A DNA stretch of 6,269 nucleotides from a bacterium. GTDB lineage: Bacteria > Vulcanimicrobiota > Xenobia > Xenobiales > Xenobiaceae. The stretch lies in contig JALHDH010000160.1 of the NCBI GenBank assembly GCA_022839105.1, forward strand, positions 1 through 6,269, in the 5' to 3' direction. A program made the translations under genes and the position numbers. Every line of letters starts with the position of its first letter. Position 1 is the stretch's first letter. This document shows, piece after piece, positions 1-6,018 of this stretch. The notes under the pieces are model-generated. The model did not search any database. It saw nothing but the letters and a program-made list of their open reading frames with translations, and was not told where the DNA came from.

Positions 1-1
1 C

Positions 2-1567
2 TCCAACGTGTACTTCTGGCGGGTCGTCCAAGGAGGCTACTTCGGCGATGCCCCCGAGATCCGCCCCCTGCTGCACACCTGGTCCCTGGGGGTGGAAGAG
101 CAGTTCTACCTCTTCTTCCCCATCGCCCTGGCCTTCCTGCACCGGCGCTTCCCGCGCAGGGTCGGCCTGGGCCTCTGGGGGATCTTCCTGGCCTCCCTGG
201 CCCTGGGCGTGGCCTGGACCCCGATCCGCGAGTCTTTCTCGTTCTTCAACCTGCCGACGCGGGCCTGGGAGCTCCTCATGGGAGGGCTTCTGGCCTGGTG
301 GCTGCAGGGCGCCCGCGCGCCCCTGGCCGAGAACCTCAGGGTCCGTCAGGTCCTGGCCTGGATCGGGCTGGGGATGGTGGGCTGGGCGATCTTCTTCTAT
401 CGACCGGACACCCCATTCCCCGGCACCGCGGCCCTGATCCCCTGCCTGGGGACGGCCTTGCTCCTGCTGGCCAACTCCGCCGGCCCCCTGACCTGGGTGG
501 GACGGGTCCTCTCCCATCCCGCCGCGGTCCGGGTGGGGCAGATCTCCTACTCGCTGTACCTCTGGCACTGGCCCCTGGTGGCCTATGCCTTCTACCTGGG
601 CGTGGCCGGCAGCCTGGAGGCCCGCTGGCTTCTGGTCCTGGCCAGTTGCCTGGCCGGATACGCCTCCTGGCTGTGGGTCGAGACTCCGATCCGAACCAAG
701 AGGTTCCTGCCTCGACGCCGGGCCATGGGGTGGCTCTTCGCCTCCTACGCAGTGCTGGCGATCTCCTCGGGGCAGCTCTTCCTGCAGAGCCAGGGCTACC
801 CCGAGAACTGGGCTGAGAAGGCCCGCCCCCGGGAATTCCGCTCGCGGACCCACGCGGCGGATCCGCTCTCGGACGACGCCCGACCGACGCCGATGGGGAG
901 CCCGCGTTCCGAAGGCCCCCGTTTCCTCCTTTGGGGCGACAGCCACGCGATGAGCCTGGCCCCGCTGCTGCACGAACTGGGAAGGATCCACGACCTGCCC
1001 GGGCTGCAGTTGACCGCCACCTCGTCCGCCCCTCTGCTGGAGTGGGGTCATGAGATGCCGGGCTGGGACAAGAGCCCCGAATACAAGAAGCGCTGGCGGG
1101 CCCTGGCGCTGCGGACCCTGGAACAGGAGCGGGTGGACACCGTCTTCTTGTCGGGCTACTGGTCCAGTTACGGCCGGGAAGGCTTCGCCGAGGACCTTCG
1201 ACAGACGGTCCACCACCTCCAAGGCCGGGGAATCCGGGTGGTCTTCGTGGGCGACTTCCCCAGCCAGCCAGGCGTGAACTCCCGCAACCTGCGGCTGGTC
1301 TCGAGATGGCCGTGGCTTGCCCCCCACCCGACGACTCCCGAGGCTCACCGGGCCCGGAACGCCCTGGTCCATCAGGCCCTGGAGGGGCTCCCCCGCTCCG
1401 AGGACTTCGTGGTCCTGGACCCGGCCCCGGAGATCCTGGGCTGGGAGAGCCTGACCCTGGACGCGGCCCCCCTGTACATCGACTCCCATCATCTCTCGGA
1501 CGAGGGAGCCCTGCTCCTGAAGAGTCTCTTCGAGCCGGTCTTCCGACAGATGCAGAACGGGCGCTGA
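2..1567 (+). CDS. Acyltransferase 3 (OafA/YrhL-like) with C-terminal SGNH domain, 5'-truncated by window edge
   Basis: Probable integral inner-membrane O-acyltransferase that moves acyl (often acetyl) groups onto envelope polysaccharide such as O-antigen. The reading frame is already open at base 2 and the first residues (SNVYFWR) match the middle of this family, so the N-terminal membrane helices lie upstream. The GTG at base 8 is not a credible start. Family motifs seen: HTWSLGVEEQFY (74-109), and GQISYSLYLWHWPL (from 536), which precedes a late membrane helix. Several hydrophobic helices run to about base 790. A soluble SGNH/GDSL-like esterase domain follows: GDSH at 935-946 (nucleophile Ser) and YIDSHHLSDEGA near 1475-1510, giving the Asp (1481-1483) and His (1490-1492) of the triad. 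The AT3-SGNH fusion is typical of OafB-like O-antigen acetyltransferases. The gene ends in TGA, convergent with ric. The acceptor sugar cannot be told from sequence. Confidence 0.93.
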   Translation, partial: SNVYFWRVVQGGYFGDAPEIRPLLHTWSLGVEEQFYLFFPIALAFLHRRFPRRVGLGLWGIFLASLALGVAWTPIRESFSFFNLPTRAWELLMGGLLAWWLQGARAPLAENLRVRQVLAWIGLGMVGWAIFFYRPDTPFPGTAALIPCLGTALLLLANSAGPLTWVGRVLSHPAAVRVGQISYSLYLWHWPLVAYAFYLGVAGSLEARWLLVLASCLAGYASWLWVETPIRTKRFLPRRRAMGWLFASYAVLAISSGQLFLQSQGYPENWAEKARPREFRSRTHAADPLSDDARPTPMGSPRSEGPRFLLWGDSHAMSLAPLLHELGRIHDLPGLQLTATSSAPLLEWGHEMPGWDKSPEYKKRWRALALRTLEQERVDTVFLSGYWSSYGREGFAEDLRQTVHHLQGRGIRVVFVGDFPSQPGVNSRNLRLVSRWPWLAPHPTTPEAHRARNALVHQALEGLPRSEDFVVLDPAPEILGWESLTLDAAPLYIDSHHLSDEGALLLKSLFEPVFRQMQNGR

Positions 1568-1613
1568 AGCCCGTCGCGCGGACGGAGCCTCGGCGCCCGA
1601 AGCAGCGCGCGGA

Positions 1614-1632
1614 CGCCGGGTTCACCCCGGCG
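1614..1632. terminator. GC hairpin between convergent genes, possible bidirectional terminator
   Basis: A perfect 7-bp inverted repeat, CGCCGGG (1614-1620) and CCCGGCG (1626-1632), encloses a 5-base loop. It lies in the 75-base gap between the stop codons of the acyltransferase and the ric-like gene. Neither side has a T-run, so it is not a classical intrinsic terminator. In a GC-rich genome such a hairpin may still halt or protect transcripts from both sides. The position supports this more than the sequence does. Confidence 0.4.
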
Positions 1633-1642
1633 CGATCCCGCC

Positions 1643-2353
1643 CTACCAGCCGGCGGCGCGGACCCGCTCGAAGAGGATGTTGTTCTCCTCGTGGATATGC
1701 CGGTGCATGTCCTGCTCGAGTTCCTCCAGGCCCTGGTAGAGGGCCCGCCACGAGCCGCAGGCCGCCTCGGGGGGAGAGAAGTCCCCGGTCAGGCGGCGCA
1801 TCTCGGCCAGGGCGGCCCCGGCCTCGTCGTGCTCGCTCTCCATGCAGGAGATCGGCCCCTGGGCCAGGACTCCCGACCCTTGGGACATGCCCGCTCCCCG
1901 GGCTTCACAGGCCACGATGGCGGGGAAGAGGATCTGCTCCTCCTTGGCCAGGTGGGACTCGATCTCGTCGCGGAAGCCGGCCATGACCCGGCGCAGGTCT
2001 TCGAGTTCCGGGGCACCCGAGCCGTGGACCTCGAAGACCTTCTGCGTCAGGCCGCTCAGGCGCGGCAGCTCGGTGCGCAGGAAGCCGTGATGGCTGCGGA
2101 CGATATGGTCGATCAGCTCCGAGCAGCTCTTCTCGAGCCAGGGCGCGGCGCAGGCGTCCTGGGTGGAGGCCAGGGCCTGCTTGAGGGAAGCGAGCACCTC
2201 CTCCAGGTCCAGCCCCTTCTCGGCCACCGCCTGGGAGAGGGGCCTCTGGCCTCCGCAGCAATAGTCCAGACCCAGGCCCTCCAGGGTGCGGATCAGGTGG
2301 GGATGCTCGGCCACCAGGCGGCCCAGCGGAATCTCGGTATCGTGAAGGTTCAT
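1643..2353 (-). CDS. ric: Iron-sulfur cluster repair di-iron protein (RIC family; YtfE/ScdA/NorA)
   Basis: Cytoplasmic di-iron protein that helps restore Fe-S clusters damaged by nitric oxide or oxidants. Its 236 residues are close to the family's usual 220-240. Residues 1-60 form the ScdA_N (DUF542) domain with the signature LGLDYCCGG (residues 27-35; Cys32, Cys33). Residues about 78-232 are a hemerythrin-like four-helix bundle. Likely iron ligands, judged by position against E. coli YtfE, are His89 (in RSHHGF), His134 and Glu138 (HLAKE), His175 (ESEHDE), and His219 and Glu223 in HIHEENNILF. The start is the ATG at 2351-2353, backed by a strong Shine-Dalgarno; the stop is TAG at 1643-1645. 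It is a single-gene unit, convergent with the acyltransferase and divergent from the TMTC-like gene. An FNR/DNR-type palindrome upstream fits induction by low oxygen or NO. The family call is firm; the exact symbol (ric, ytfE or scdA) is naming convention. Confidence 0.95.
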   Translation of the reverse strand: MNLHDTEIPLGRLVAEHPHLIRTLEGLGLDYCCGGQRPLSQAVAEKGLDLEEVLASLKQALASTQDACAAPWLEKSCSELIDHIVRSHHGFLRTELPRLSGLTQKVFEVHGSGAPELEDLRRVMAGFRDEIESHLAKEEQILFPAIVACEARGAGMSQGSGVLAQGPISCMESEHDEAGAALAEMRRLTGDFSPPEAACGSWRALYQGLEELEQDMHRHIHEENNILFERVRAAGW

Positions 2354-2360
2354 GTCCTGC

Positions 2361-2367
2361 TCCCTCC
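2361..2367 (-). promoter_or_regulatory. Strong Shine-Dalgarno of the ric-like gene
   Basis: On the minus strand this reads GGAGGGA, ending 7 bases before the ATG at 2353. It is the best ribosome binding site in the window and fixes the start codon of the Fe-S repair gene. Confidence 0.85.
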
Positions 2368-2386
2368 GGGATGCGTTCAGGGTTTG

Positions 2387-2392
2387 AGTCTA
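2387..2392 (-). promoter_or_regulatory. Putative -10 box of the ric-like gene
   Basis: The minus strand reads TAGACT, matching 4 of 6 positions of TATAAT, including the key first T, second A and last T. If this hexamer is -12 to -7, transcription starts near base 2380, leaving a leader of about 27 bases that contains the Shine-Dalgarno. No good -35 box is visible; the regulator palindrome occupies that place, as in activator-dependent promoters. Confidence 0.5.
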
Positions 2393-2413
2393 TCGGGAGG
2401 CAGGGCCGGGAAT

Positions 2414-2429
2414 CTTGACCTGGATCAAG
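2414..2429 (-). promoter_or_regulatory. FNR/DNR-type (CRP-FNR family) binding site
   Basis: The 16-base palindrome CTTGACCTGGATCAAG matches the FNR/ANR/DNR consensus TTGAT-N4-ATCAA at 9 of 10 positions, the one difference being C for T. Its centre (2421.5) is 29.5 bases upstream of the first base of the proposed -10 box, which puts it at -41.5 from the start, the class II activation position of this family. It lies between two divergent genes. Its placement fits the ric-like gene; I see no -10-like sequence at the matching distance towards the TMTC-like gene. Regulators of this family respond to oxygen loss (FNR, ANR) or NO (DNR, NnrR); which one acts here cannot be told from the site. Confidence 0.8.
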
Positions 2430-2502
2430 GTGCCTCGCGCAGACGACCGGAAGTCCAGGCTCCGAGCCAGGGAACAGGTCCGTCGGCGCGAAGCCCCGCG
2501 CC

Positions 2503-4242
2503 GTGAAGAGTGGCTGGAACCTGCTGGTGGCCCTGGCGGCCGTGCTGTGTTATGCCAGCGTGCTGACGGGCCCCTTCCTGTGGGATGACCGGGTCCTGAT
2601 CCTGGAGAACAGCTACATCAAGGGGGTCCAACCTGCCTGGGCTCCCTTCATGACCGACTTCGCCCGACTGGCCCTGGCTGAATGGGAAATCAGTCCGTTC
2701 TACCGGCCCCTGACCCTGCTCTCCTTCCGCCTGGACGCCCTGGTCTGGGGATTCTCGCCCTTCGGATTCCACCTGACGAACCTGCTGGCCCACCTGGGAT
2801 GCTCCCTGGCGGTCATGCACCTGGGGAATCGGCTCTTCGACTCCCCCCGGGCGGGTCTGGCGGCGGGGCTGCTCTTCGCCGTCCACCCCGTCCACACCGA
2901 GTCCGTGAGCTGGATCTCGGGGCGTACCGACGTGCTGGCCTGCCTCTTCGGCCTGGGGGCCCTGCTCCTGGCCCTGCGGGGAACCACCGCCTCGGCCCTG
3001 GGCTCGGCCCTGGCCCTGGCCCTGGCCCTCCTGGCCAAGGAGAGCACGGTGGTGATCCCCGTCCTGAGCGCGGCCGCCCTGGCGCTGCGCCGGACCCCGA
3101 GAGGGGTCGCGTTCAGGGTCCTGGGCCTGCAGTTCCTGGCCCTGGGCGCGGTGCTGGCCCTGCGCCACCAGGCCCTGGATGGCCTGGTGCCCACCCTGGA
3201 CCTGGCCGAAGGCCTGGGGAATCGGATCCTTCTGGCGCCCCGCTTCTTCCTGGAGTATCTCGGCCTCCTGGCGATGCCCTTCTGGCTGAGCATCGAACGC
3301 CACCTGGCCCTCCAGGCCGTGTCCCCCCTCTCGATGGCAGCCGGCTGGGTGGTCGCGCTGACCTGGGCTGGGCTCCTGGCCTGGACGGCCCGCAGGGCTC
3401 CCGCGGTCTGCTTCTCGCTGGCCTGGATCCCGCTGGCCCTGATCCCGGTGCTGAACCTGGTCCCCCTGCCCCAACCCCTGGCCGAACGCTTCCTGTACCT
3501 TCCCAGCGTGGGCTTCTGCCTGCTTCTGGCAGCACTGCTGGCCGACCGGCATGTCCGCATCCTGGCCCTGATCGTCCTGGTCTGGGCCGCCGCCACCGTG
3601 GCCCGCAACCAGGTCTGGAACGACGAGGGCCGATTCTGGCAGGCGGCCGTGGCGGCCCGCCCGGAAAGCCAGGCTGCCCGCCTGGCGCTGGGCATCCACC
3701 ACCTGGAGAATGGCCGGCTGGACCAGGCCGAGAGCCACCTTCTGGAATCCATCCGCCTGGCTCCACGCACCGCCGCGGGCTATCACTACCTGGCCCAGTT
3801 GCGCCTGGCCCAGCGAAGCCTGGCGGGCGCCGAGCAGGCCTACCGCGACGGGATGGCTGCGGGAGCCCGGCCCGAGGAGCTCCTGCACCGGCAATTCGGC
3901 AACCTGGCCGAATCGACCGGAGACCTGCCCACCGCCCTGGAGCGCTACCTGGCGGGTCCCCCCAGCGCCGCCCTGGAATACAATGCCGGAGTCGTGCTGG
4001 GCAGGCTCCAGCGCTGGGACGAGGCCGCCCTGCACTTCGAGCGGGCCCTGGAACTGGACCCCTTCCGTCACCAGGCGCGGCACAACCTGCTGGTGGCCCT
4101 GGTGGAATCCGGGGACCAGGCCCGGACCCGGGGCGACCTGGCAGGGGCCCGGAAGCGCTACCGGTACGTTCTGCAGACAGGACACCAGTTCCCTGAGGTC
4201 CAGGCCCGGGCCGCGCAGGGGCTGGCCGAGATTTCCCCCTGA
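2503..4242 (+). CDS. TMTC-like polytopic membrane protein (GT-C glycosyltransferase fold) with C-terminal TPR repeats
   Basis: A 579-residue integral membrane protein resembling bacterial relatives of eukaryotic TMTC O-mannosyltransferases. Motifs in order: a first membrane helix at about 5-25, then FLWDDR (Asp28, Asp29, the acidic pair in the first outer loop of GT-C enzymes); HLTNLLAHLG near 90; AVHPVHTESVSWISGRTDVLA (126-146); LLAKEST (176-182), comparable to the LLSKE motif of the family; and AERFLYLPSVGF (327-338). About eight to ten hydrophobic helices lie before residue 365. Residues about 385-575 are helical TPR repeats, for example AALHFERALELDP. The start is GTG at 2503: no other start codon lies between it and the upstream in-frame stop at 2416, and it places the first helix correctly, but I see no good Shine-Dalgarno. 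It is divergent from ric. Bacterial donor and acceptor are unknown; surface or protein glycosylation is inferred from the fold. Confidence 0.85.
   Translation: MKSGWNLLVALAAVLCYASVLTGPFLWDDRVLILENSYIKGVQPAWAPFMTDFARLALAEWEISPFYRPLTLLSFRLDALVWGFSPFGFHLTNLLAHLGCSLAVMHLGNRLFDSPRAGLAAGLLFAVHPVHTESVSWISGRTDVLACLFGLGALLLALRGTTASALGSALALALALLAKESTVVIPVLSAAALALRRTPRGVAFRVLGLQFLALGAVLALRHQALDGLVPTLDLAEGLGNRILLAPRFFLEYLGLLAMPFWLSIERHLALQAVSPLSMAAGWVVALTWAGLLAWTARRAPAVCFSLAWIPLALIPVLNLVPLPQPLAERFLYLPSVGFCLLLAALLADRHVRILALIVLVWAAATVARNQVWNDEGRFWQAAVAARPESQAARLALGIHHLENGRLDQAESHLLESIRLAPRTAAGYHYLAQLRLAQRSLAGAEQAYRDGMAAGARPEELLHRQFGNLAESTGDLPTALERYLAGPPSAALEYNAGVVLGRLQRWDEAALHFERALELDPFRHQARHNLLVALVESGDQARTRGDLAGARKRYRYVLQTGHQFPEVQARAAQGLAEISP
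3007..3030 (+). repeat. Short tandem hexamer repeat inside the TMTC-like gene
   Basis: Three copies of GCCCTG followed by one GCCCTC encode an Ala-Leu run within a membrane helix (residues 169-176), just before the LLAKEST motif. It probably reflects membrane-helix composition and codon bias. Copy-number slippage would keep the reading frame, changing the helix by two residues per unit. Confidence 0.7.
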
Positions 4243-4258
4243 TCTCCGGGCGCGGAGA
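4243..4258 (+). terminator. Possible weak terminator hairpin after the TMTC-like gene
   Basis: Directly after the stop codon, TCTCCG (4243-4248) pairs with CGGAGA (4253-4258) across a 4-base loop. It is followed by CCTTTC, so there is only a three-T remnant of a U-tract. Position supports a terminator; the short stem and poor tail make it uncertain. Confidence 0.4.
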
Positions 4259-4271
4259 CCTTTCGTCCGCC

Positions 4272-4401
4272 TCAGCGGCGCAGCGCGCCCGCCAGCGCCT
4301 CGAGTTTGCATGCTGGCCTCGTCGGTCAGGGCGAAGGCCTCGGGCAGGGTCCACCAGGCCAGGTCGCGGCTCTCGGGGTTGCTGTGGAGGTCAAGCGTGG
4401 T
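4272..4401 (-). pseudogene. Remnant of the 3' end of a NUDIX hydrolase-like gene
   Basis: Reading leftwards from 4401, a frame gives about 30 residues of gene-like protein: LDLHSNPESRDLAWWTLPEA, followed by FALTDEAS. This resembles the segment after the NUDIX box, where a variable loop is followed by an R-x-L-x-W-x-x-L-x-E-A pattern. After a one-base frame change near 4305-4311, the sequence continues naturally as KLEALAGALRR and stops at TGA (4272-4274). Without the change the frame runs on antisense into the TMTC-like gene. Upstream the fragment is closed by an in-frame TAG at 4402-4404, and no NUDIX box (GX5EX7REUXEEXGU) is found there. So it appears to be a broken gene tail lacking its catalytic part. 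The NUDIX assignment rests on a short motif recalled from the family and is moderate; that it is a gene remnant is somewhat more secure. Confidence 0.5.
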
Positions 4402-4417
4402 CTAACGGGCGACCCGA

Positions 4418-5302
4418 TCATTGAAGCCCGATCCCGGCACGCTCCTTCAACAGGTCGAAGGCGTCCTTGTGGACTTCCTGAGCGCACGCAGACAGCGCAG
4501 CGTCCAACTCTTTTCGACACTGCCGATGGAGGGCCACGGCATCGGGATGGACCCGGATTCTGGAGAGTTTCTCTCGACAATCACGGAGCCTGTTTACTGA
4601 CTCCTCGTGGGCCGCTTCCTCGTTGGAGCTGGAGACGTTTGATTGATGCCAAGCCAGCAGAAAGGCCAAGACCGTGCCGAAAACGCCTCCACCGACGGTC
4701 AACTTTCCAATCAAGGCATCACGATGCATCTGCGGCATGCCGTGAGAATAGTCTGAATAGTAAAGGGCCTCGGAGAGATTCGCCAGCACGACTGCCAGGA
4801 CAAAGGCCAGGAACCACGCGGCCAATGCGTAGAGGACCACCAGGCCTGGCAACGCTTCAGAATCTGCCTTCTGCGTCGAGCCTCCGGCCTGGCCGGCTTC
4901 CAGTCTGGCGATCTCCTGGGTCAGGGCTTCGGCTTTCTGGAAGCACTCCAGACGGGCCTCTGCAACCTGCATGTTCACGGCAAACTCCCGCAACCTGGCC
5001 ACTGCCCGCTGGAAGCCCAAGAGCCTGACCCCGTGAACAGGACAGACCCGGGTATCCTGCGGATGTTCGCCAGCGCAGACGGGGCAGGCCAGGACCAGGG
5101 GTTCGCCGCAGATACCGCAGAATCGGTTGTTCTTGTCGTTCATGCGTCCGCAGCCGGGGCACTGATGATTGACTCCGGCCAACCTCAGGCTGTGGCCATC
5201 TTGGGACCAGGCCAGCCTGCTGCCACAACTCAGACAGACCAGATCGTCGCGGATCTCCTGGCTTCCGCAGCCAGGGCAGGCCACAGGGATCAACTTCTGC
5301 AT
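4418..5302 (-). CDS. Uncharacterised membrane protein: three zinc ribbons, coiled coil, two transmembrane helices
   Basis: I do not recognise this 294-residue protein as a named family. Residues 1-95 hold three zinc-ribbon-like knuckle pairs: C9-x2-C12 with C23-x2-C26; C48-x2-C51 with C62-x2-C65; and C73-x2-C76 with C87-x2-H90. Residues about 97-137 are a charged helix likely to form a coiled coil. After a polar linker comes a first membrane helix (about 151-176), a short tyrosine-rich loop, and a second helix (about 198-219). Residues 227-290 are again charged and helical. Both ends are probably cytoplasmic, with a two-helix hairpin in the inner membrane. The start is ATG at 5300-5302, preceded by GAGGGG ten bases upstream. 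Base composition is lower in GC than the flanking genes: hand counts of two 60-base rows gave 53-55%, against 75% for one row of the TMTC-like gene. It stands alone, between the NUDIX-like remnant and a gene-free stretch. Functions such as scaffolding, signalling or metal-dependent protein contact are guesses. Confidence 0.8.
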   Translation of the reverse strand: MQKLIPVACPGCGSQEIRDDLVCLSCGSRLAWSQDGHSLRLAGVNHQCPGCGRMNDKNNRFCGICGEPLVLACPVCAGEHPQDTRVCPVHGVRLLGFQRAVARLREFAVNMQVAEARLECFQKAEALTQEIARLEAGQAGGSTQKADSEALPGLVVLYALAAWFLAFVLAVVLANLSEALYYSDYSHGMPQMHRDALIGKLTVGGGVFGTVLAFLLAWHQSNVSSSNEEAAHEESVNRLRDCREKLSRIRVHPDAVALHRQCRKELDAALSACAQEVHKDAFDLLKERAGIGLQ

Positions 5303-5312
5303 CGTCGTGCTT

Positions 5313-5318
5313 CCCCTC
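5313..5318 (-). promoter_or_regulatory. Ribosome binding site of the zinc-ribbon membrane gene
   Basis: The minus strand reads GAGGGG, ten bases before the ATG at 5302. A small inverted repeat, CTCGG (5318-5322) with CCGAG (5331-5335), overlaps its upstream edge and could partly mask it. It supports the chosen start; no clear promoter is visible further upstream. Confidence 0.55.
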
Positions 5319-5572
5319 TCGGCAAACTGACCGAGGGCTCCTCCAGCAACTCTTAAAGGTCCCGGTCAGCCCACTTGCCTGAACAATATCGCGACCCCGT
5401 GACAGGAGACGTCACCCGCCCGGTGGGCCAATCCAGGCAGGCCAAGCAGATCTCGCCGTGACCTCTTCTGGCGCAGCCGACGGCGGCCCGGGGGGATCTT
5501 GTCAAACGACCTCGCAGCGGGCCGTCTCGTCCGATCGCTGACGAATTGGCAACCTGATCGATGTGGGTCTTG

Positions 5573-5611
5573 GCCAGGATCGTCGGTCATCAGGCGACCC
5601 ACGATCCGGGC
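5573..5611. repeat. Long imperfect inverted repeat (hairpin) in the gene-free region
   Basis: GCC (5573-5575) pairs with GGC (5609-5611), GGATCGT (5577-5583) with ACGATCC (5601-5607), and GGTC (5585-5588) with GACC (5596-5599). That gives 14 pairs with two single mismatches (A5576/G5608 and C5584/C5600) and a 7-base loop. A competing 7-bp stem, GTGGGTC (5563-5569) with GACCCAC (5596-5602), uses part of the same right arm. No T-run follows on either strand, so it is not a standard terminator. It could be an RNA switch or small-RNA element, a protein-binding site, or the end of an old mobile element. Confidence 0.6.
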
Positions 5612-5854
5612 TGTGGACGGTACCGCGTCCGGGGACAGGGCGGACGGCGTGGGCGAACGGCCCGGACCGGCCTGGCTGACCGGACAGCGTGGATCTGACC
5701 CCCATCTGCGAGCCGATCGCCCGCTCGCCCTGAGAGCCATCCCCATGATCCAAGCCTTCTGGCACTAGCAGATTGTTAATTCTTTGTGACGGGGCCTCCT
5801 GAGGGCAAGAACCGGCATTGAAGGATATCGATGGAAATTCGCCCCGCAAGACCC

Positions 5855-5874
5855 CCTGGAAGGGCCTGGAAGGG
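5855..5874. repeat. Two tandem copies of a 10-base unit
   Basis: CCTGGAAGGG occurs twice head to tail, with no known function. Two copies of ten bases may be a chance duplication. Confidence 0.6.
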
Positions 5875-5909
5875 CTGGCTCCGGGGCCGGATGAGATTTT
5901 TGTCGTCGA

Positions 5910-5925
5910 GGCCTTCAAAAAGGCC
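5910..5925. repeat. Small perfect hairpin
   Basis: GGCCTT (5910-5915) pairs with AAGGCC (5920-5925) across the loop CAAA. There is no T-run after it on either strand. It belongs to the cluster of inverted repeats upstream of the last gene. Confidence 0.5.
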
Positions 5926-5932
5926 GCAAATC

Positions 5933-5980
5933 ATCGCCTGCGAATCGCGCAAAACCCTGCGGCGCAGGCGATTGCGCGAT
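5933..5980. repeat. Interleaved inverted repeats upstream of the last gene
   Basis: Arm A, ATCGCCTGCG (5933-5942), is perfectly complementary to A' (5963-5972). Arm B, ATCGCGCA (5944-5951), is perfectly complementary to B' (5973-5980). The order A-B-A'-B' means the stems cross. With no bases between A' and B', both full stems could not easily form in one molecule, so as RNA they would be alternatives. A small hairpin (5956-5960 with 5964-5968) competes with arm A'. The block ends 7 bases before the proposed -35 box, so a DNA-binding role upstream of the promoter is at least as likely as an RNA role. Confidence 0.6.
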
Positions 5981-5987
5981 CGCAAAA

Positions 5988-6018
5988 TTGGACCCGGCGG
6001 GCCCATCCAAGGTAAAAT
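5988..6018 (+). promoter_or_regulatory. Candidate promoter of the last gene, possibly giving a leaderless mRNA
   Basis: TTGGAC (5988-5993) could be a -35 box and TAAAAT (6013-6018) a good -10 box matching 5 of 6 of TATAAT; the 19-base spacer is longer than ideal. The -10 box ends 5 bases before the ATG at 6024, so transcription would begin at or within a base or two of the start codon. No adequately spaced Shine-Dalgarno precedes that ATG. TTGGA (5988-5992) and TCCAA (6006-6010) form an inverted repeat overlapping the -35 box, which could be an operator. Confidence 0.5.

Noticed and set aside
336..1751. Long minus-strand open frame (471 codons) opposite the acyltransferase
   Set aside because: Composition is dominated by Gly, Pro, Arg and Ser, as expected of an antisense frame in high-GC DNA. 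The plus strand here has clear family motifs throughout, and the frame also overlaps the end of the ric-like gene.
1691..2506. Plus-strand open frame opposite the ric-like gene
   Set aside because: The minus strand carries an unmistakable Fe-S repair protein with all metal ligands and a ribosome site; this frame is its antisense shadow.
2425..4311. Very long minus-strand open frame (628 codons) opposite the TMTC-like gene
   Set aside because: Rich in Gln, Gly and Arg with no domain-like pattern. It is the antisense of third-position G/C codons; the plus strand encodes conserved membrane motifs. Only its first few codons coincide with the NUDIX-like remnant.
4306..5028. Plus-strand open frame opposite the zinc-ribbon gene
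   Set aside because: Low-complexity Arg/Pro/Ser-rich product without motifs, opposite a frame with ordered CxxC knuckles and membrane helices.
5362..5683. A 10-base inverted pair, CCGGTCAGCC (5362-5371) and GGCTGACCGG (5674-5683), as ends of a small mobile element
   Set aside because: The match ends at ten bases, there are no flanking direct repeats and no transposase lies between. A chance match is likely in GC-rich DNA.
5366..5918. Overlapping minus-strand frames (5366-5746 and 5502-5918) as possible genes
   Set aside because: No ribosome sites, Arg/Ser/Pro-rich products, no hydrophobic or conserved pattern, and they span the strong hairpin at 5573-5611. They could be decayed sequence but not intact genes.
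5976..5983. Palindrome GCGATCGC, identical to the HIP1 core abundant in cyanobacteria
   Set aside because: A single copy in the window, inside a block of GCGAT-rich repeats. One 8-base site is no evidence for cyanobacterial origin.
5818..6015. Plus-strand frame of 65 codons starting with TTG
   Set aside because: Its middle looks mildly protein-like, but it has a weak start and no clear ribosome site, and it runs through the inverted-repeat block and the candidate promoter of the next gene.
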